From a virus, in the IMG/VR virus record IMGVR_UViG_3300044681_000017, positions 1 to 56,409 of that record: a stretch of DNA of 56,409 nt; one strand, written 5' to 3'. A model generated the notes under the pieces. That model was not told the origin of the DNA, did not search any database, and saw only the letters and a program-made list of their open reading frames with translations. Positions within the stretch are counted from its first letter, which is position 1; each line of letters begins with the position of its first letter. This document shows, one piece after another, positions 39,822 to 47,020 of this stretch. The translations under genes were made by a program, and so were the position numbers.

Positions 39822-40563
39822 AATCATAATCCTCTTCGTAAATTCTAATTATACGCTTTTTCTGGTCTGTTGTCAAGGAGTCTACGCCACCAAACCATTG
39901 TCCGCTAGTTCGGTTAGAGTGAATCCTATCAATCTTTTTAGTAGCGTTCGTCTTTACTCTCAACCATTCCAACATAACACCAAAATTACTCATCTTGAAT
40001 ATCTTATCATATTGACCAATGGCCCCATGATAATATGTCTGTGTGAAGAAGTGACTGTTCTGAATGTCACCTTTCCAAACACCATCAATGATATCATCAA
40101 TATTATCAGGAAGTTGATCAACATCCGATAGACTCTCAAGCACCTTTAAATTTTCAGGAGTCAAGTCTTCGTCACGAGTCAACAGTTGTGCATTTTTAAC
40201 ATACTCCTGTTTAATATATTCACATGCTGACATGAATCGTTTAATAGGATCACGTGCAACAGCTACTCTAAACGAATTCTGTCTAAAGGGGAGTTCTGGT
40301 TTATATCCAAATTCTTTGACCTGATCTACTCGCCAATTCTTGGTGGCAATCAACATCGATTCGGGGTTATTGTTACTGGTTTCCACACCTTTGATATACA
40401 ACAAAGCCCATTTAATGGTGCTAATACCATTCTTGGGACATATTCTAAAATCAATATCATTCGGGAAATACAGAACGTTTTCGGTAGGCCCCATAGTACC
40501 CTTTAATCTTTTACGCAAAATCTTTCTGAGTTCTTCTTGATACACTTTACTGACATTGTTCAT
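39802..40563 (-). CDS. Sulfotransferase-family protein (second copy), 253 aa
   Basis: CPKNGIST at residues 42-49 is the 5'-phosphosulfate-binding loop and ARDPIKRF at 103-110 the 3'-phosphate motif. The rest fits carbohydrate sulfotransferases (family 2). It overlaps dCMP deaminase by four bases and gp62 by 20 bases, so it is inside the replication operon. Its likely donor PAPS can come from the APS-kinase-like gene. It differs from the copy at 10571. Confidence 0.8.
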   Translation of the reverse strand: MNNVSKVYQEELRKILRKRLKGTMGPTENVLYFPNDIDFRICPKNGISTIKWALLYIKGVETSNNNPESMLIATKNWRVDQVKEFGYKPELPFRQNSFRVAVARDPIKRFMSACEYIKQEYVKNAQLLTRDEDLTPENLKVLESLSDVDQLPDNIDDIIDGVWKGDIQNSHFFTQTYYHGAIGQYDKIFKMSNFGVMLEWLRVKTNATKKIDRIHSNRTSGQWFGGVDSLTTDQKKRIIRIYEEDYDYGWTEN

Positions 40564-41051
40564 ATACGATCTATTCCTATACCACACTTTTGCAGAAAGC
40601 TAACACCTAACGTGCCTCTCGGATAGTCGTTTCTGTAATACACTTTGGAAATGCCGCTCTGGTAGATCAACTTGGCACAATCTAGACAGGGTGCTACTGT
40701 TGTATATAGTGTGGCACCCTCACAAGATTCGTTACTTCTTGCAACTTTTGCTATAGCATTTGTTTCTGCATGTAGGACTTCGGGTTTTGTTTTCAAACCA
40801 AATAGACCCTTAGAGTCCTTGAACGGAAACCTCTCTTTGATTTCCTGAGCAGACATACCCTCAGTGGTTTCTTTATTCACGTACAGATTGTCTTCACAAT
40901 TGTTATCCCACCCACTAGGCATACCATTATACCCAATGGAGATGATACGATTGTCTTTCACAATAACACACCCAACATGAAGTCTACGAGCAGAAGATAG
41001 TTCCGCATAGTTCTCGGCCGACTTCATGTGGGCCAAATCCCACTTACTCAT
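40560..41051 (-). CDS. cd: Deoxycytidylate (dCMP) deaminase
   Basis: The enzyme converts dCMP to dUMP, the substrate of ThyX. HAETNAI and APCLDCAKLI supply the zinc ligands and catalytic Glu. HVGCVIVKDNRIISIGYNG is the family N-terminal core. Length (163) is near T4 cd (193) but shorter. The second ATG fits the GGAG spacing better. It overlaps the DUF2061 gene by eight bases. Confidence 0.93.
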   Translation of the reverse strand: MSKWDLAHMKSAENYAELSSARRLHVGCVIVKDNRIISIGYNGMPSGWDNNCEDNLYVNKETTEGMSAQEIKERFPFKDSKGLFGLKTKPEVLHAETNAIAKVARSNESCEGATLYTTVAPCLDCAKLIYQSGISKVYYRNDYPRGTLGVSFLQKCGIGIDRI

Positions 41052-41253
41052 CATCTACTCCAAATTTAACATACTTGTACCAAACCCTCTCGTGGGCATA
41101 GTACAATACAAATTTCAACACTAGGTCTACAAAAAAGACTGCCCCGATTACAGAGGGAGGCAATCCAAAAAACCAAGCAATCATGGCGGTGACAGTACTA
41201 GCGACCATTCGCCACGTAACAGCTTTAATTAGATGACGTTTCTTCGATACCAT
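41044..41253 (-). CDS. DUF2061 membrane protein, 69 aa
   Basis: KKRHLIKAVTWRMVASTVTA is the signature start of DUF2061. The protein has two membrane segments, and a charged end (HERVWYKYVKFG) is characteristic. The family is found in bacteria and marine phages. Its role is unknown, though neighbours are often sulfur-assimilation genes in bacteria. It overlaps MazG-like by 29 bases. Confidence 0.88.
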   Translation of the reverse strand: MVSKKRHLIKAVTWRMVASTVTAMIAWFFGLPPSVIGAVFFVDLVLKFVLYYAHERVWYKYVKFGVDDE

Positions 41254-41662
41254 TCAATCCCAGAGCCTCCCTAATCTTGGGTTTAAAATAAGTTTCGGGT
41301 TTCATCACCTTTCCCGTCTCAGGGTTCTTGATCAACATGCCATCCTGAACCTTACTCATGTTAGACTGGTAGACTGCTTCCCAAACTTTATAGAAGTCAA
41401 TACCCAGAGTACTTGACAGTCCCATGATAACCCACACCATGTCTGCGATACCGTCAGCGACTTCCACAACATCCTTGTTGTTGAACGCTTCCTTCGTTTC
41501 GTTAAACTCTTCCTCAATCAAATCCATATAGAGTTTGGACTGAGGTTCATCAAACATAATCTTGGGATCGTTTGGAATTTTATACCGCATAGGTTGTTGT
41601 GCGGCCATCATAAACACATCTACATCTTCTTGGGGACTAAACCCCTTTTCGTTCTTTTCCAT
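41225..41662 (-). CDS. MazG-like nucleotide pyrophosphohydrolase, 145 aa
   Basis: LIEEEFNETKEAF and VVEVADGIADMVWVIMG are the EExxE and ExxD motifs of the all-alpha NTP pyrophosphatase family (MazG/PRA-PH). The enzyme may hydrolyse dNTPs or alarmones. MazG-like genes are common in marine T4-like phages. The start is the ATG MEKNEKG, two bases after the preceding stop; a longer frame overlaps that gene. Confidence 0.87.
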   Translation of the reverse strand: MEKNEKGFSPQEDVDVFMMAAQQPMRYKIPNDPKIMFDEPQSKLYMDLIEEEFNETKEAFNNKDVVEVADGIADMVWVIMGLSSTLGIDFYKVWEAVYQSNMSKVQDGMLIKNPETGKVMKPETYFKPKIREALGLNGIEETSSN

Positions 41663-41663
41663 A

Positions 41664-41825
41664 TCAGTTCCAATTATGAATAATACCAACTACAATAAAA
41701 ACATTAGTTACGATTGCCTGTAGGATGATAAACGTCCTTACCCATGCAACCGCATCAGCATCCTTGTTATTAGGACTGGCCTTTTCTCCCAGTGCCTTAA
41801 ACCAAATCCTTTTGATTCTCGTCAC
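41664..41825 (-). CDS. Small membrane protein with GTG start, 53 aa
   Basis: The GTG overlaps the gp44 stop (GTGA), and the frame encodes TRIKRIWFKALGEKASPNN followed by a membrane segment (FIILQAIVTNVFIVVGII). Its tight fit between gp44 and the MazG-like gene supports it. N-terminal positive charges suggest a C-terminal-out topology. The function is unknown. Confidence 0.65.
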   Translation of the reverse strand: MTRIKRIWFKALGEKASPNNKDADAVAWVRTFIILQAIVTNVFIVVGIIHNWN

Positions 41826-42760
41826 TTGATTTCAACTCCTGCCATAATCTCAGTCATACATGCGACTAGGTTAAGTTCGTGGTCTGCCACAAAAGCATTC
41901 TTGTATTGATAATCAGCAAGGATCAATACGAGTTGTGGGATCGAATGTGGTTGAACGTGTTCCCCCATCATGTCGTAGATACCACGGAAAACCGCAGCTG
42001 GTTCCACGTCCATATTGTTCACTACCCAAGAACGCATCTTCTTGAAGTCCTTGTCCTTGAGGGCCTTGAAAAGGATGTTGTAGTTATCATTCGCATCATT
42101 AATGAGAATAGATGTTTCCAACTGGCCAGAGATAGAGTGACGTTGAAGTTCATTCAGCACACGCCTCCAGTCTGGTGCATGACGCATGATAACCTGTGCA
42201 AGAGTGTCCTTGTTATGGGCAACACCTTCACCTTCAAGAATATGAATTGTACGTATGAAGAAATCCTCGCACAACTTGGAGAGAACTTTCTTGCTGAAGT
42301 TAAACTCGTAATTGGAACAACGAGAGTGCAGAGGTTCGATGACACGGTTCTTGAAGTTACATGTCAGGATAAACCGACAGTTACTAGAGAACTCTTCGAT
42401 GAACCCACGGAGAGCGGGTTGCGTAGATTGGGGATTGAGGTAGTCCGCCTCGTCAAGGATAACCACCTTGTAACCACCAGAGAGAGAAATGGACGAAGCG
42501 AACTGTTTGATCTTACCACGAAGGGTATCGATGTTGCCTTCTTCTGAACCGTTGACGATGATATAGTCAAGTCCCAGTTCATCACAGATAGCACGTGCAA
42601 CTGTTGTCTTACCAGTACCAGCCGTACCGGAGAACAACATATTAGGAATCTCACCACCATCCACAATCTTCTGGAATGTTTCCTTCAGTTCTTTAGGAAG
42701 GATGGTTTCACTAACTTTACGGGGACGGTATTTTTCCACCCACAAGAATTCATCACGCAT
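41822..42760 (-). CDS. 44: Clamp-loader large subunit gp44 (AAA+ ATPase)
   Basis: Walker A is GTAGTGKT at residues 45-52. VVILDEADYL is Walker B, and LHSRCSNYEF contains the SRC arginine-finger motif of RFC-type loaders. Length (312) is near T4 gp44 (319). It loads the gp45 clamp with gp62. A sigma70 promoter lies 55 bases upstream. Confidence 0.95.
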   Translation of the reverse strand: MRDEFLWVEKYRPRKVSETILPKELKETFQKIVDGGEIPNMLFSGTAGTGKTTVARAICDELGLDYIIVNGSEEGNIDTLRGKIKQFASSISLSGGYKVVILDEADYLNPQSTQPALRGFIEEFSSNCRFILTCNFKNRVIEPLHSRCSNYEFNFSKKVLSKLCEDFFIRTIHILEGEGVAHNKDTLAQVIMRHAPDWRRVLNELQRHSISGQLETSILINDANDNYNILFKALKDKDFKKMRSWVVNNMDVEPAAVFRGIYDMMGEHVQPHSIPQLVLILADYQYKNAFVADHELNLVACMTEIMAGVEIK

Positions 42761-42814
42761 GTATGTTCCTCACATAATATAAAAGATACACATAATGTAC
42801 CATAAGATATACAA

Positions 42815-42843
42815 AGTATACTATAAGATACACTCATTGTCAA
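42815..42843 (-). promoter_or_regulatory. Sigma70-type promoter for gp44
   Basis: On the minus strand TTGACA, 17 bases, then TATACT. It lies directly after a terminator, so gp44 starts its own transcript. Confidence 0.8.
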
Positions 42844-42846
42844 TAG

Positions 42847-42868
42847 AAAAAGGGGACTTTCGTCCCCC
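42847..42868 (-). terminator. Rho-independent terminator
   Basis: On the minus strand GGGGAC, loop GAAA, GTCCCC and a T-run. The stable GAAA tetraloop makes this strong. It ends the lysin-containing unit before the gp44 promoter. Confidence 0.88.
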
Positions 42869-42871
42869 TAA

Positions 42872-43165
42872 TCAGTTTGTGAAATTCTGAGAGACTAACT
42901 TGTAGACTTCAGACTTCTTCATACTAGACTTAACTCCAACGATTTCACAATCCTTTGCGACTTCAAGAAGTTCAGCCTTAGTCATTTCATTGAGCGGTTT
43001 AGCCGGTAGGTCATAAGAAGGAACTTCATGAACTTCCTCTTCCTTCGGTTCTGTCCTAATACCAGCGTCATCCATAGGAACAACATTCGGGTTCTTGGTA
43101 ATTAAATAAACAAAAACCAAAAATCCTACTGCTGCTAAAAATGCAATTACAAACGTAGTTTCCAT
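42872..43165 (-). CDS. Membrane protein with C-terminal HeH/SAP-like motif, 97 aa
   Basis: Residues 5-22 (FVIAFLAAVGFLVFVYLI) are a membrane segment. A Pro/Glu-rich linker leads to MTKAELLEVAKDCEIVGV, the same helix-extension-helix type seen at 3565. It lies between the lysin unit and a terminator. It may link DNA or RNA to the membrane. This is inference. Confidence 0.72.
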   Translation of the reverse strand: METTFVIAFLAAVGFLVFVYLITKNPNVVPMDDAGIRTEPKEEEVHEVPSYDLPAKPLNEMTKAELLEVAKDCEIVGVKSSMKKSEVYKLVSQNFTN

Positions 43166-43168
43166 AAT

Positions 43169-43393
43169 CTAGACTCCTTTGGGTCTTGCGGGTTTTTCAC
43201 GATTACCATTAATGTAATCGATGTATTCATTATATAGTGCAATAAAATGATCGTTTTCCTGAATCACAGCTTGTAACTTATGAGAAGCTTCTGCGCCACG
43301 CCGGTATACGTTACCATCGTCACTGTACATATAGTACCAGTCATGCTTCTCTAAAAGATCATACAACTCTATGATAGTCAGTTTACGAGTCAT
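43169..43393 (-). CDS. Hypothetical helical protein, 74 aa
   Basis: The sequence is helical and charged (LTIIELYDLLEKHDWYYMY, YNEYIDYINGNREK) with no known motif. The start overlaps the lysin gene by 11 bases. The function is unknown. Confidence 0.68.
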   Translation of the reverse strand: MTRKLTIIELYDLLEKHDWYYMYSDDGNVYRRGAEASHKLQAVIQENDHFIALYNEYIDYINGNREKPARPKGV

Positions 43394-44009
43394 TCCTCAC
43401 ACTCCAGAAAATGTGTCTTCCAAGTTGGACTTCCTTGTCCATCCTTCGGTTCCATCGTGGGTTAACGTAGTCAGCATGATAGAACAGAGAACCCTTGGTG
43501 ATATCATTACCTTCACCAGTTGCACGATCTCTTGCTACATCCGACACGACTCTATAGATTGATGTATAGGCTTTCCAATTACGAGGAATGTCAGAACGTC
43601 CATCACAGTACCAACTAAATTGACACCTGTTCCTAATAGGTTGACCATCCCTGCCTTCTACGGCCTGAAAGACAACATCACACACAGAATCCGGAAAGAG
43701 ATCACTCTCTACCCGATTCAGTACAACTTGGGTCACACCGATTTGACCAGCAACAGGTTCATCCCTTGCTTCAAAATAAGCATTCGTTGCGAGACATTCG
43801 ATGTCCCTCTCAGAAAAATAGCCATCCCCGCCAATAGCTTCGGAATCAAGAGAGAGAGGTTGAGCCGAAGCAGAACCGTTGGCGGAGATGACCTCCTCCA
43901 GACTATCCAGTCTAGAAGAAACCGTATTAATCAAATATAATTCAAACCCAATAATGGATAAGAAAGCTGCAGCAGCTGCTGCGTATTGAAGTCTAGTCTT
44001 AGTAATCAT
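43383..44009 (-). CDS. SleB/CwlJ-type cell-wall hydrolase with N-terminal membrane anchor, 208 aa (probable endolysin)
   Basis: CLATNAYFEARDEPVAG gives the catalytic Glu, and CQFSWYCDGRSD and GSLFYHADYVNPRW match the SleB lytic-transglycosylase-like domain. Residues 8-28 (AAAAAAFLSIIGFELYLI) form an anchor, suggesting a SAR-type export. It would degrade host peptidoglycan at lysis. No holin is recognised beside it. Confidence 0.82.
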   Translation of the reverse strand: MITKTRLQYAAAAAAFLSIIGFELYLINTVSSRLDSLEEVISANGSASAQPLSLDSEAIGGDGYFSERDIECLATNAYFEARDEPVAGQIGVTQVVLNRVESDLFPDSVCDVVFQAVEGRDGQPIRNRCQFSWYCDGRSDIPRNWKAYTSIYRVVSDVARDRATGEGNDITKGSLFYHADYVNPRWNRRMDKEVQLGRHIFWSVRNDS

Positions 44010-44058
44010 GTTTTACCTTTCGTTACTAACCAGACGAGTAGATTAAACACTCAATTTA

Positions 44059-44541
44059 TTACGCTGCACGTTTCTGTTCAAGTTCGTTATACGTGAGGAT
44101 GCTGCCATCCTTCATCTCGTAGAAACACTTGTACGAACCTTCCTCACGGACGTTACCCTCAAGGATAACCCACGCTTCGGTCTTAACAGCAATATCGCCA
44201 CGCATGTAACCATACTCATCATTGATGGTGTGGCGAGTGGCAACCCAACCCAGTTCCTTGTTGTACTCAAGGATAATGGGAGTCTCCCACTTCTCCCAAG
44301 GGGTTTCGTCATCGGCGACTATTTCCCAGTCAAGGATGTACTCCTGATAATAATCGTTGTTCTCTTCAACGATCTTGGTCAGGTTAGGGATACCCTTCTC
44401 AAGAATGCGATTGACGTTCGCAGATGAGAGGTTGGGTACGACATAGGCGTTACCGCCCTTGTACTTCCAATAGTACTCCCCAGTGAAGCCGTTATGAGCG
44501 GCATAGTTTTCACGGATTTGGGTTTGGATTACAAGTTTCAT
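44059..44541 (-). CDS. Conserved phage protein, 160 aa, early-promoter controlled
   Basis: The sequence KLVIQTQIRENYAAHNG then EYYWKYKGGNAYVVPNL and WEKWETPIILEYN looks like a compact alpha/beta protein, with many aromatic residues and no signal. I recall relatives in vibriophages and cyanophages, without known function. It has its own sigma70 promoter 31 bases upstream. Confidence 0.75.
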   Translation of the reverse strand: MKLVIQTQIRENYAAHNGFTGEYYWKYKGGNAYVVPNLSSANVNRILEKGIPNLTKIVEENNDYYQEYILDWEIVADDETPWEKWETPIILEYNKELGWVATRHTINDEYGYMRGDIAVKTEAWVILEGNVREEGSYKCFYEMKDGSILTYNELEQKRAA

Positions 44542-44571
44542 AAGTCACCTCTCTCATCAGATTACGTATAC

Positions 44572-44600
44572 ACTATAACCTATCAGGCAGGGAATGTCAA
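44572..44600 (-). promoter_or_regulatory. Sigma70-type promoter for the 160-residue gene
   Basis: On the minus strand TTGACA, 17 bases, then TATAGT. The stop codon of kdsA lies inside the -35 hexamer. Confidence 0.8.
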
Positions 44601-45352
44601 GCGTTTTTTTGTATTTTTTTCACTAATTCCTTAAAATCTTTCAGATGGAGACTGTTTGGCCCATCCGACAATGCATTGTCCGGATCAGGGTGAACCTCAA
44701 AGAAGAAGTTCTTCACCCCCAATGCAGCCCCAGCGGCCGCTAATGGGATGATAGCAGACCTGTCCGAAGTGTCTACTCGTGCTGGATTTTGAATACTGTG
44801 CGTTACATCAAAAACGACATCAGGATAATTATTTATCATATAATTAAGCCCCACGAAGTCAACGACCAGTCTGTTGTAACCAAAAGAAGTTCCACGTTCT
44901 GTCAACCAGACTTCCTTTGCGCCACTTGCCTTATCTAATACGTCTTGACAATCGTAGGGGGACATAAACTGACCCTTCTTGATATTGACGATCTTACCAC
45001 TGAGAGATGCCGCCTTGATCAGATCAGTCTGTCTAGAGAGTAGGGCAGGAATCTGTAGGACATCAACACAACCGTCATGGTTCTTACTGATATCCATAAC
45101 TTGTTGAACATCATGAACGTCCGTCAAAGTCTTAAGGTCACGGATGCAATCCTTCATCACCCAGAAGTGATTCATGGTCTCCCGAAGACCTACTCCACGA
45201 GGACTATCTTTCTTACTACGATTCGCCTTGTCATAGGAAGCCTTGAAGTAATAGTCAATACCATATTCATCACATACCGACTTACAGTAAGACGCAATCT
45301 CCATAGACATCTCTAGAGATTCGTGTTGACAAGGCCCTGCAATAATTCTCAT
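44597..45352 (-). CDS. kdsA: 3-deoxy-D-manno-octulosonate 8-phosphate (KDO-8-P) synthase
   Basis: The enzyme condenses arabinose-5-phosphate with phosphoenolpyruvate to KDO-8-phosphate, a step toward LPS core sugars. MRIIAGPCQHES, YYFKASYDKANRSKKDSPRG and VWLTERGTSFGYNRLVVD match KdsA. The start is the ATG that overlaps the kdsB stop (ATGA). KDO-8-P phosphatase and the arabinose isomerase are not seen, so the host must supply those steps. Confidence 0.92.
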   Translation of the reverse strand: MRIIAGPCQHESLEMSMEIASYCKSVCDEYGIDYYFKASYDKANRSKKDSPRGVGLRETMNHFWVMKDCIRDLKTLTDVHDVQQVMDISKNHDGCVDVLQIPALLSRQTDLIKAASLSGKIVNIKKGQFMSPYDCQDVLDKASGAKEVWLTERGTSFGYNRLVVDFVGLNYMINNYPDVVFDVTHSIQNPARVDTSDRSAIIPLAAAGAALGVKNFFFEVHPDPDNALSDGPNSLHLKDFKELVKKIQKNA

Positions 45353-46038
45353 ACCAAATTGTTCCTCAGATGCCAAGAGTGTACGTCAGCCACTGTGTTA
45401 ATTTCCACACCATCAAACTGAGTCTCATATACAGATATTGGAACTTCGTTTTCAATCCATCGAAGTTGTTCCAGACTTTCAATTTCTTCATACAAACTCG
45501 TTTCCCAATTTAGGTAATCCTTCAACGTTTCATTTCGATATCCGTAAACACCAAGGTGTCGAACACCATAGGTGATATCACGAGCGAACCAATGAGCGAC
45601 ATAATTATTATGTACCATCTTAACGTTGTGACGGTTGTTTTGTTCCTGTTCCGTCATCTTGGTATATAGAGTGGCCACAAGTGCATCTTCATTATGCAAA
45701 CCGTGTACCAACATATCAATCATTGTTGTTGTGATGTCAGGCATATCTCCCTGAACATTAATAAAGTACTCGTATTGGTCTAGTTCACTAATAAAGGATG
45801 CAGAGGCACATCGTTCAGTTCCATTATTATAATAGACAGACGAATCAACAATTGTCTCAAAACCCTTTACCAGCTTTGCAACTTTGACATCATCTGTTAG
45901 AACATAGACTGGATACCCAGTCATTTCACATGCTTCCGCAACTCTCCTAATCATAGGAACTCCACCAAGTTTCACGGTAGGTTTATTAGGCAGACGCCTA
46001 CTACCAAGACGAGCGGGAATTAGAATTGCAGTGTTCAT
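45349..46038 (-). CDS. kdsB: CMP-KDO synthetase
   Basis: The enzyme activates KDO as CMP-KDO for transfer. ILIPARLGSRRLPNKPTV is the nucleotide-binding signature, VYVLTDDVKVAKL and NVQGDMPDI the metal and substrate residues, and RHLGVYGYRNETL the family C-terminal motif. It is tightly coupled to kdsA. It is about 20 residues shorter than E. coli KdsB. A related CMP-sugar specificity cannot be excluded. Confidence 0.92.
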   Translation of the reverse strand: MNTAILIPARLGSRRLPNKPTVKLGGVPMIRRVAEACEMTGYPVYVLTDDVKVAKLVKGFETIVDSSVYYNNGTERCASASFISELDQYEYFINVQGDMPDITTTMIDMLVHGLHNEDALVATLYTKMTEQEQNNRHNVKMVHNNYVAHWFARDITYGVRHLGVYGYRNETLKDYLNWETSLYEEIESLEQLRWIENEVPISVYETQFDGVEINTVADVHSWHLRNNLV

Positions 46039-46051
46039 AATATACTTTCAT

Positions 46052-46137
46052 TGGTGCGGGTAGCCGGAGTCGAACCGGCACACCATAAAGGCGAGAGATT
46101 TTAAGTCTCTTGTGTCTACCGATTCCACCATACCCGC
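46052..46137 (-). tRNA. tRNA-Leu (anticodon TAA)
   Basis: A complete 86-base cloverleaf with long variable arm, anticodon loop CTTAAAA, GTTCGACTC T-arm and encoded CCA. Confidence 0.95.
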
Positions 46138-46142
46138 AGAGA

Positions 46143-46210
46143 TGGAGCGGAGTGATGGAGTCTCACCACCCTACGGTACAGGGAATGTACCGCTGTCATA
46201 GACCCTCCGC
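46143..46210 (-). ncRNA. tRNA-Gly(TCC)-like RNA with reduced D-arm and non-canonical T-loop
   Basis: The 5' GCGGAG pairs with CTCCGC just before an encoded TCCA end. A perfect 5-bp stem (GGTAC/GTACC) presents loop ATTCCCT with U33 and TCC at the anticodon place. The D region is only 12 bases and can form three pairs (GTC/GAC). The T-arm has loop TGAGACT instead of TTCRANY. It sits five bases from each neighbouring tRNA. It could be a tRNA remnant or a functional tRNA-like RNA. Confidence 0.6.
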
Positions 46211-46215
46211 ATAAT

Positions 46216-46292
46216 TGGCGTCCCCTGAGAGATTCGAACTCCCGACCCTGTGCTTAGAAGGCACATGCTCTATCCAGCTGAGCTAAGAGGAC
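46216..46292 (-). tRNA. tRNA-Arg (anticodon TCT)
   Basis: A canonical 77-base cloverleaf with TAGCTCAG D-arm, anticodon loop CTTCTAA, GTTCGAATC T-arm and encoded CCA. Its first ten bases are also the end of the peroxiredoxin gene. Confidence 0.95.
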
Positions 46293-46810
46293 AATGATTC
46301 CAGAATGTTTTCCGGATTCGAAACTTCATAGGGATCAACAGGACAGTTATCACACATACCAGCTTCTACCCAATATTCTGTAATTACAAGGTTATCGATC
46401 ATGCTTGCGTAACGCCAAGAACGATTGCCGAAACCGAGATTGGATTTGTCAACCAACATACCCATACCCTTTGCAAAGTCTCCGTTACCATCAGGCAGCA
46501 TCTTAACATTCTTAATACCAAGTTGGCAAGCCCATTGGTACATAGAAAATGCATCGTTTACAGACGTACACCAAATTTCATCAATGCCCTTTGCAATGAA
46601 ATCATCATAGAGACGTTCAAAGTTAGGTAGTTGTTCGTTAGTACATGTGGGCGTGAATGCGCCTGGCAGACCGAAGACGAGTACCTTCTTACCACCAAAG
46701 AGTTCTGCCGTAGTCTTCCGAACCCATCGGAAGGGATTGGCCCCTCCGATAGACTCATCACGTTCACGCATATGGAAGACTACATCTGGTGCGTAGTCAG
46801 CCCACTTCAC
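46283..46810 (-). CDS. Peroxiredoxin (Prx5/AhpC-TSA family), 175 aa
   Basis: The enzyme reduces peroxides. VLVFGLPGAFTPTCTNEQL carries the peroxidatic Cys in the PxxxTxxC context. EIWCTSVNDAFSMYQWAC and the C-terminal cysteines (GMCDNCPVDP) fit Prx5-like proteins. A GTG start overlaps the preceding stop (GTGA). The stop codon is the conserved TAG of tRNA-Arg position 8-10. Likely a defence against oxidative stress in infection. Confidence 0.88.
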   Translation of the reverse strand: MKWADYAPDVVFHMRERDESIGGANPFRWVRKTTAELFGGKKVLVFGLPGAFTPTCTNEQLPNFERLYDDFIAKGIDEIWCTSVNDAFSMYQWACQLGIKNVKMLPDGNGDFAKGMGMLVDKSNLGFGNRSWRYASMIDNLVITEYWVEAGMCDNCPVDPYEVSNPENILESLSS

Positions 46811-47019
46811 TTCGACTCACCATTCTGTTCAGACTGGAACGCTTCTGCCAACTGGATGACCTGTACAGCCTGATCACGGAGTTGGCCAATAGTAGAGAGT
46901 TCTTCTCCCTTAAATCCACCACGCTGTACAACAGTGTCAATCACTGCAATGGTAGAACGTGCCACACGGTTACCAAGTTCATAAATCTGAGTGTGGTCTT
47001 GGGTTGCTGCTTTAGTCAT
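46807..47019 (-). CDS. Conserved small protein downstream of gp45, 70 aa
   Basis: The start MTKAATQDHTQIYELG is preceded by GGAGCC within the gp45 end. The body NRVARSTIAVIDTVVQRGG and IGQLRDQAVQVIQLAE is amphipathic helical. I recall the same gene after gp45 in other marine T4-like phages. Longer frames overlap gp45. It may be a clamp-associated regulator, which is inference. Confidence 0.75.
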   Translation of the reverse strand: MTKAATQDHTQIYELGNRVARSTIAVIDTVVQRGGFKGEELSTIGQLRDQAVQVIQLAEAFQSEQNGESK

Positions 47020-47020
47020 T

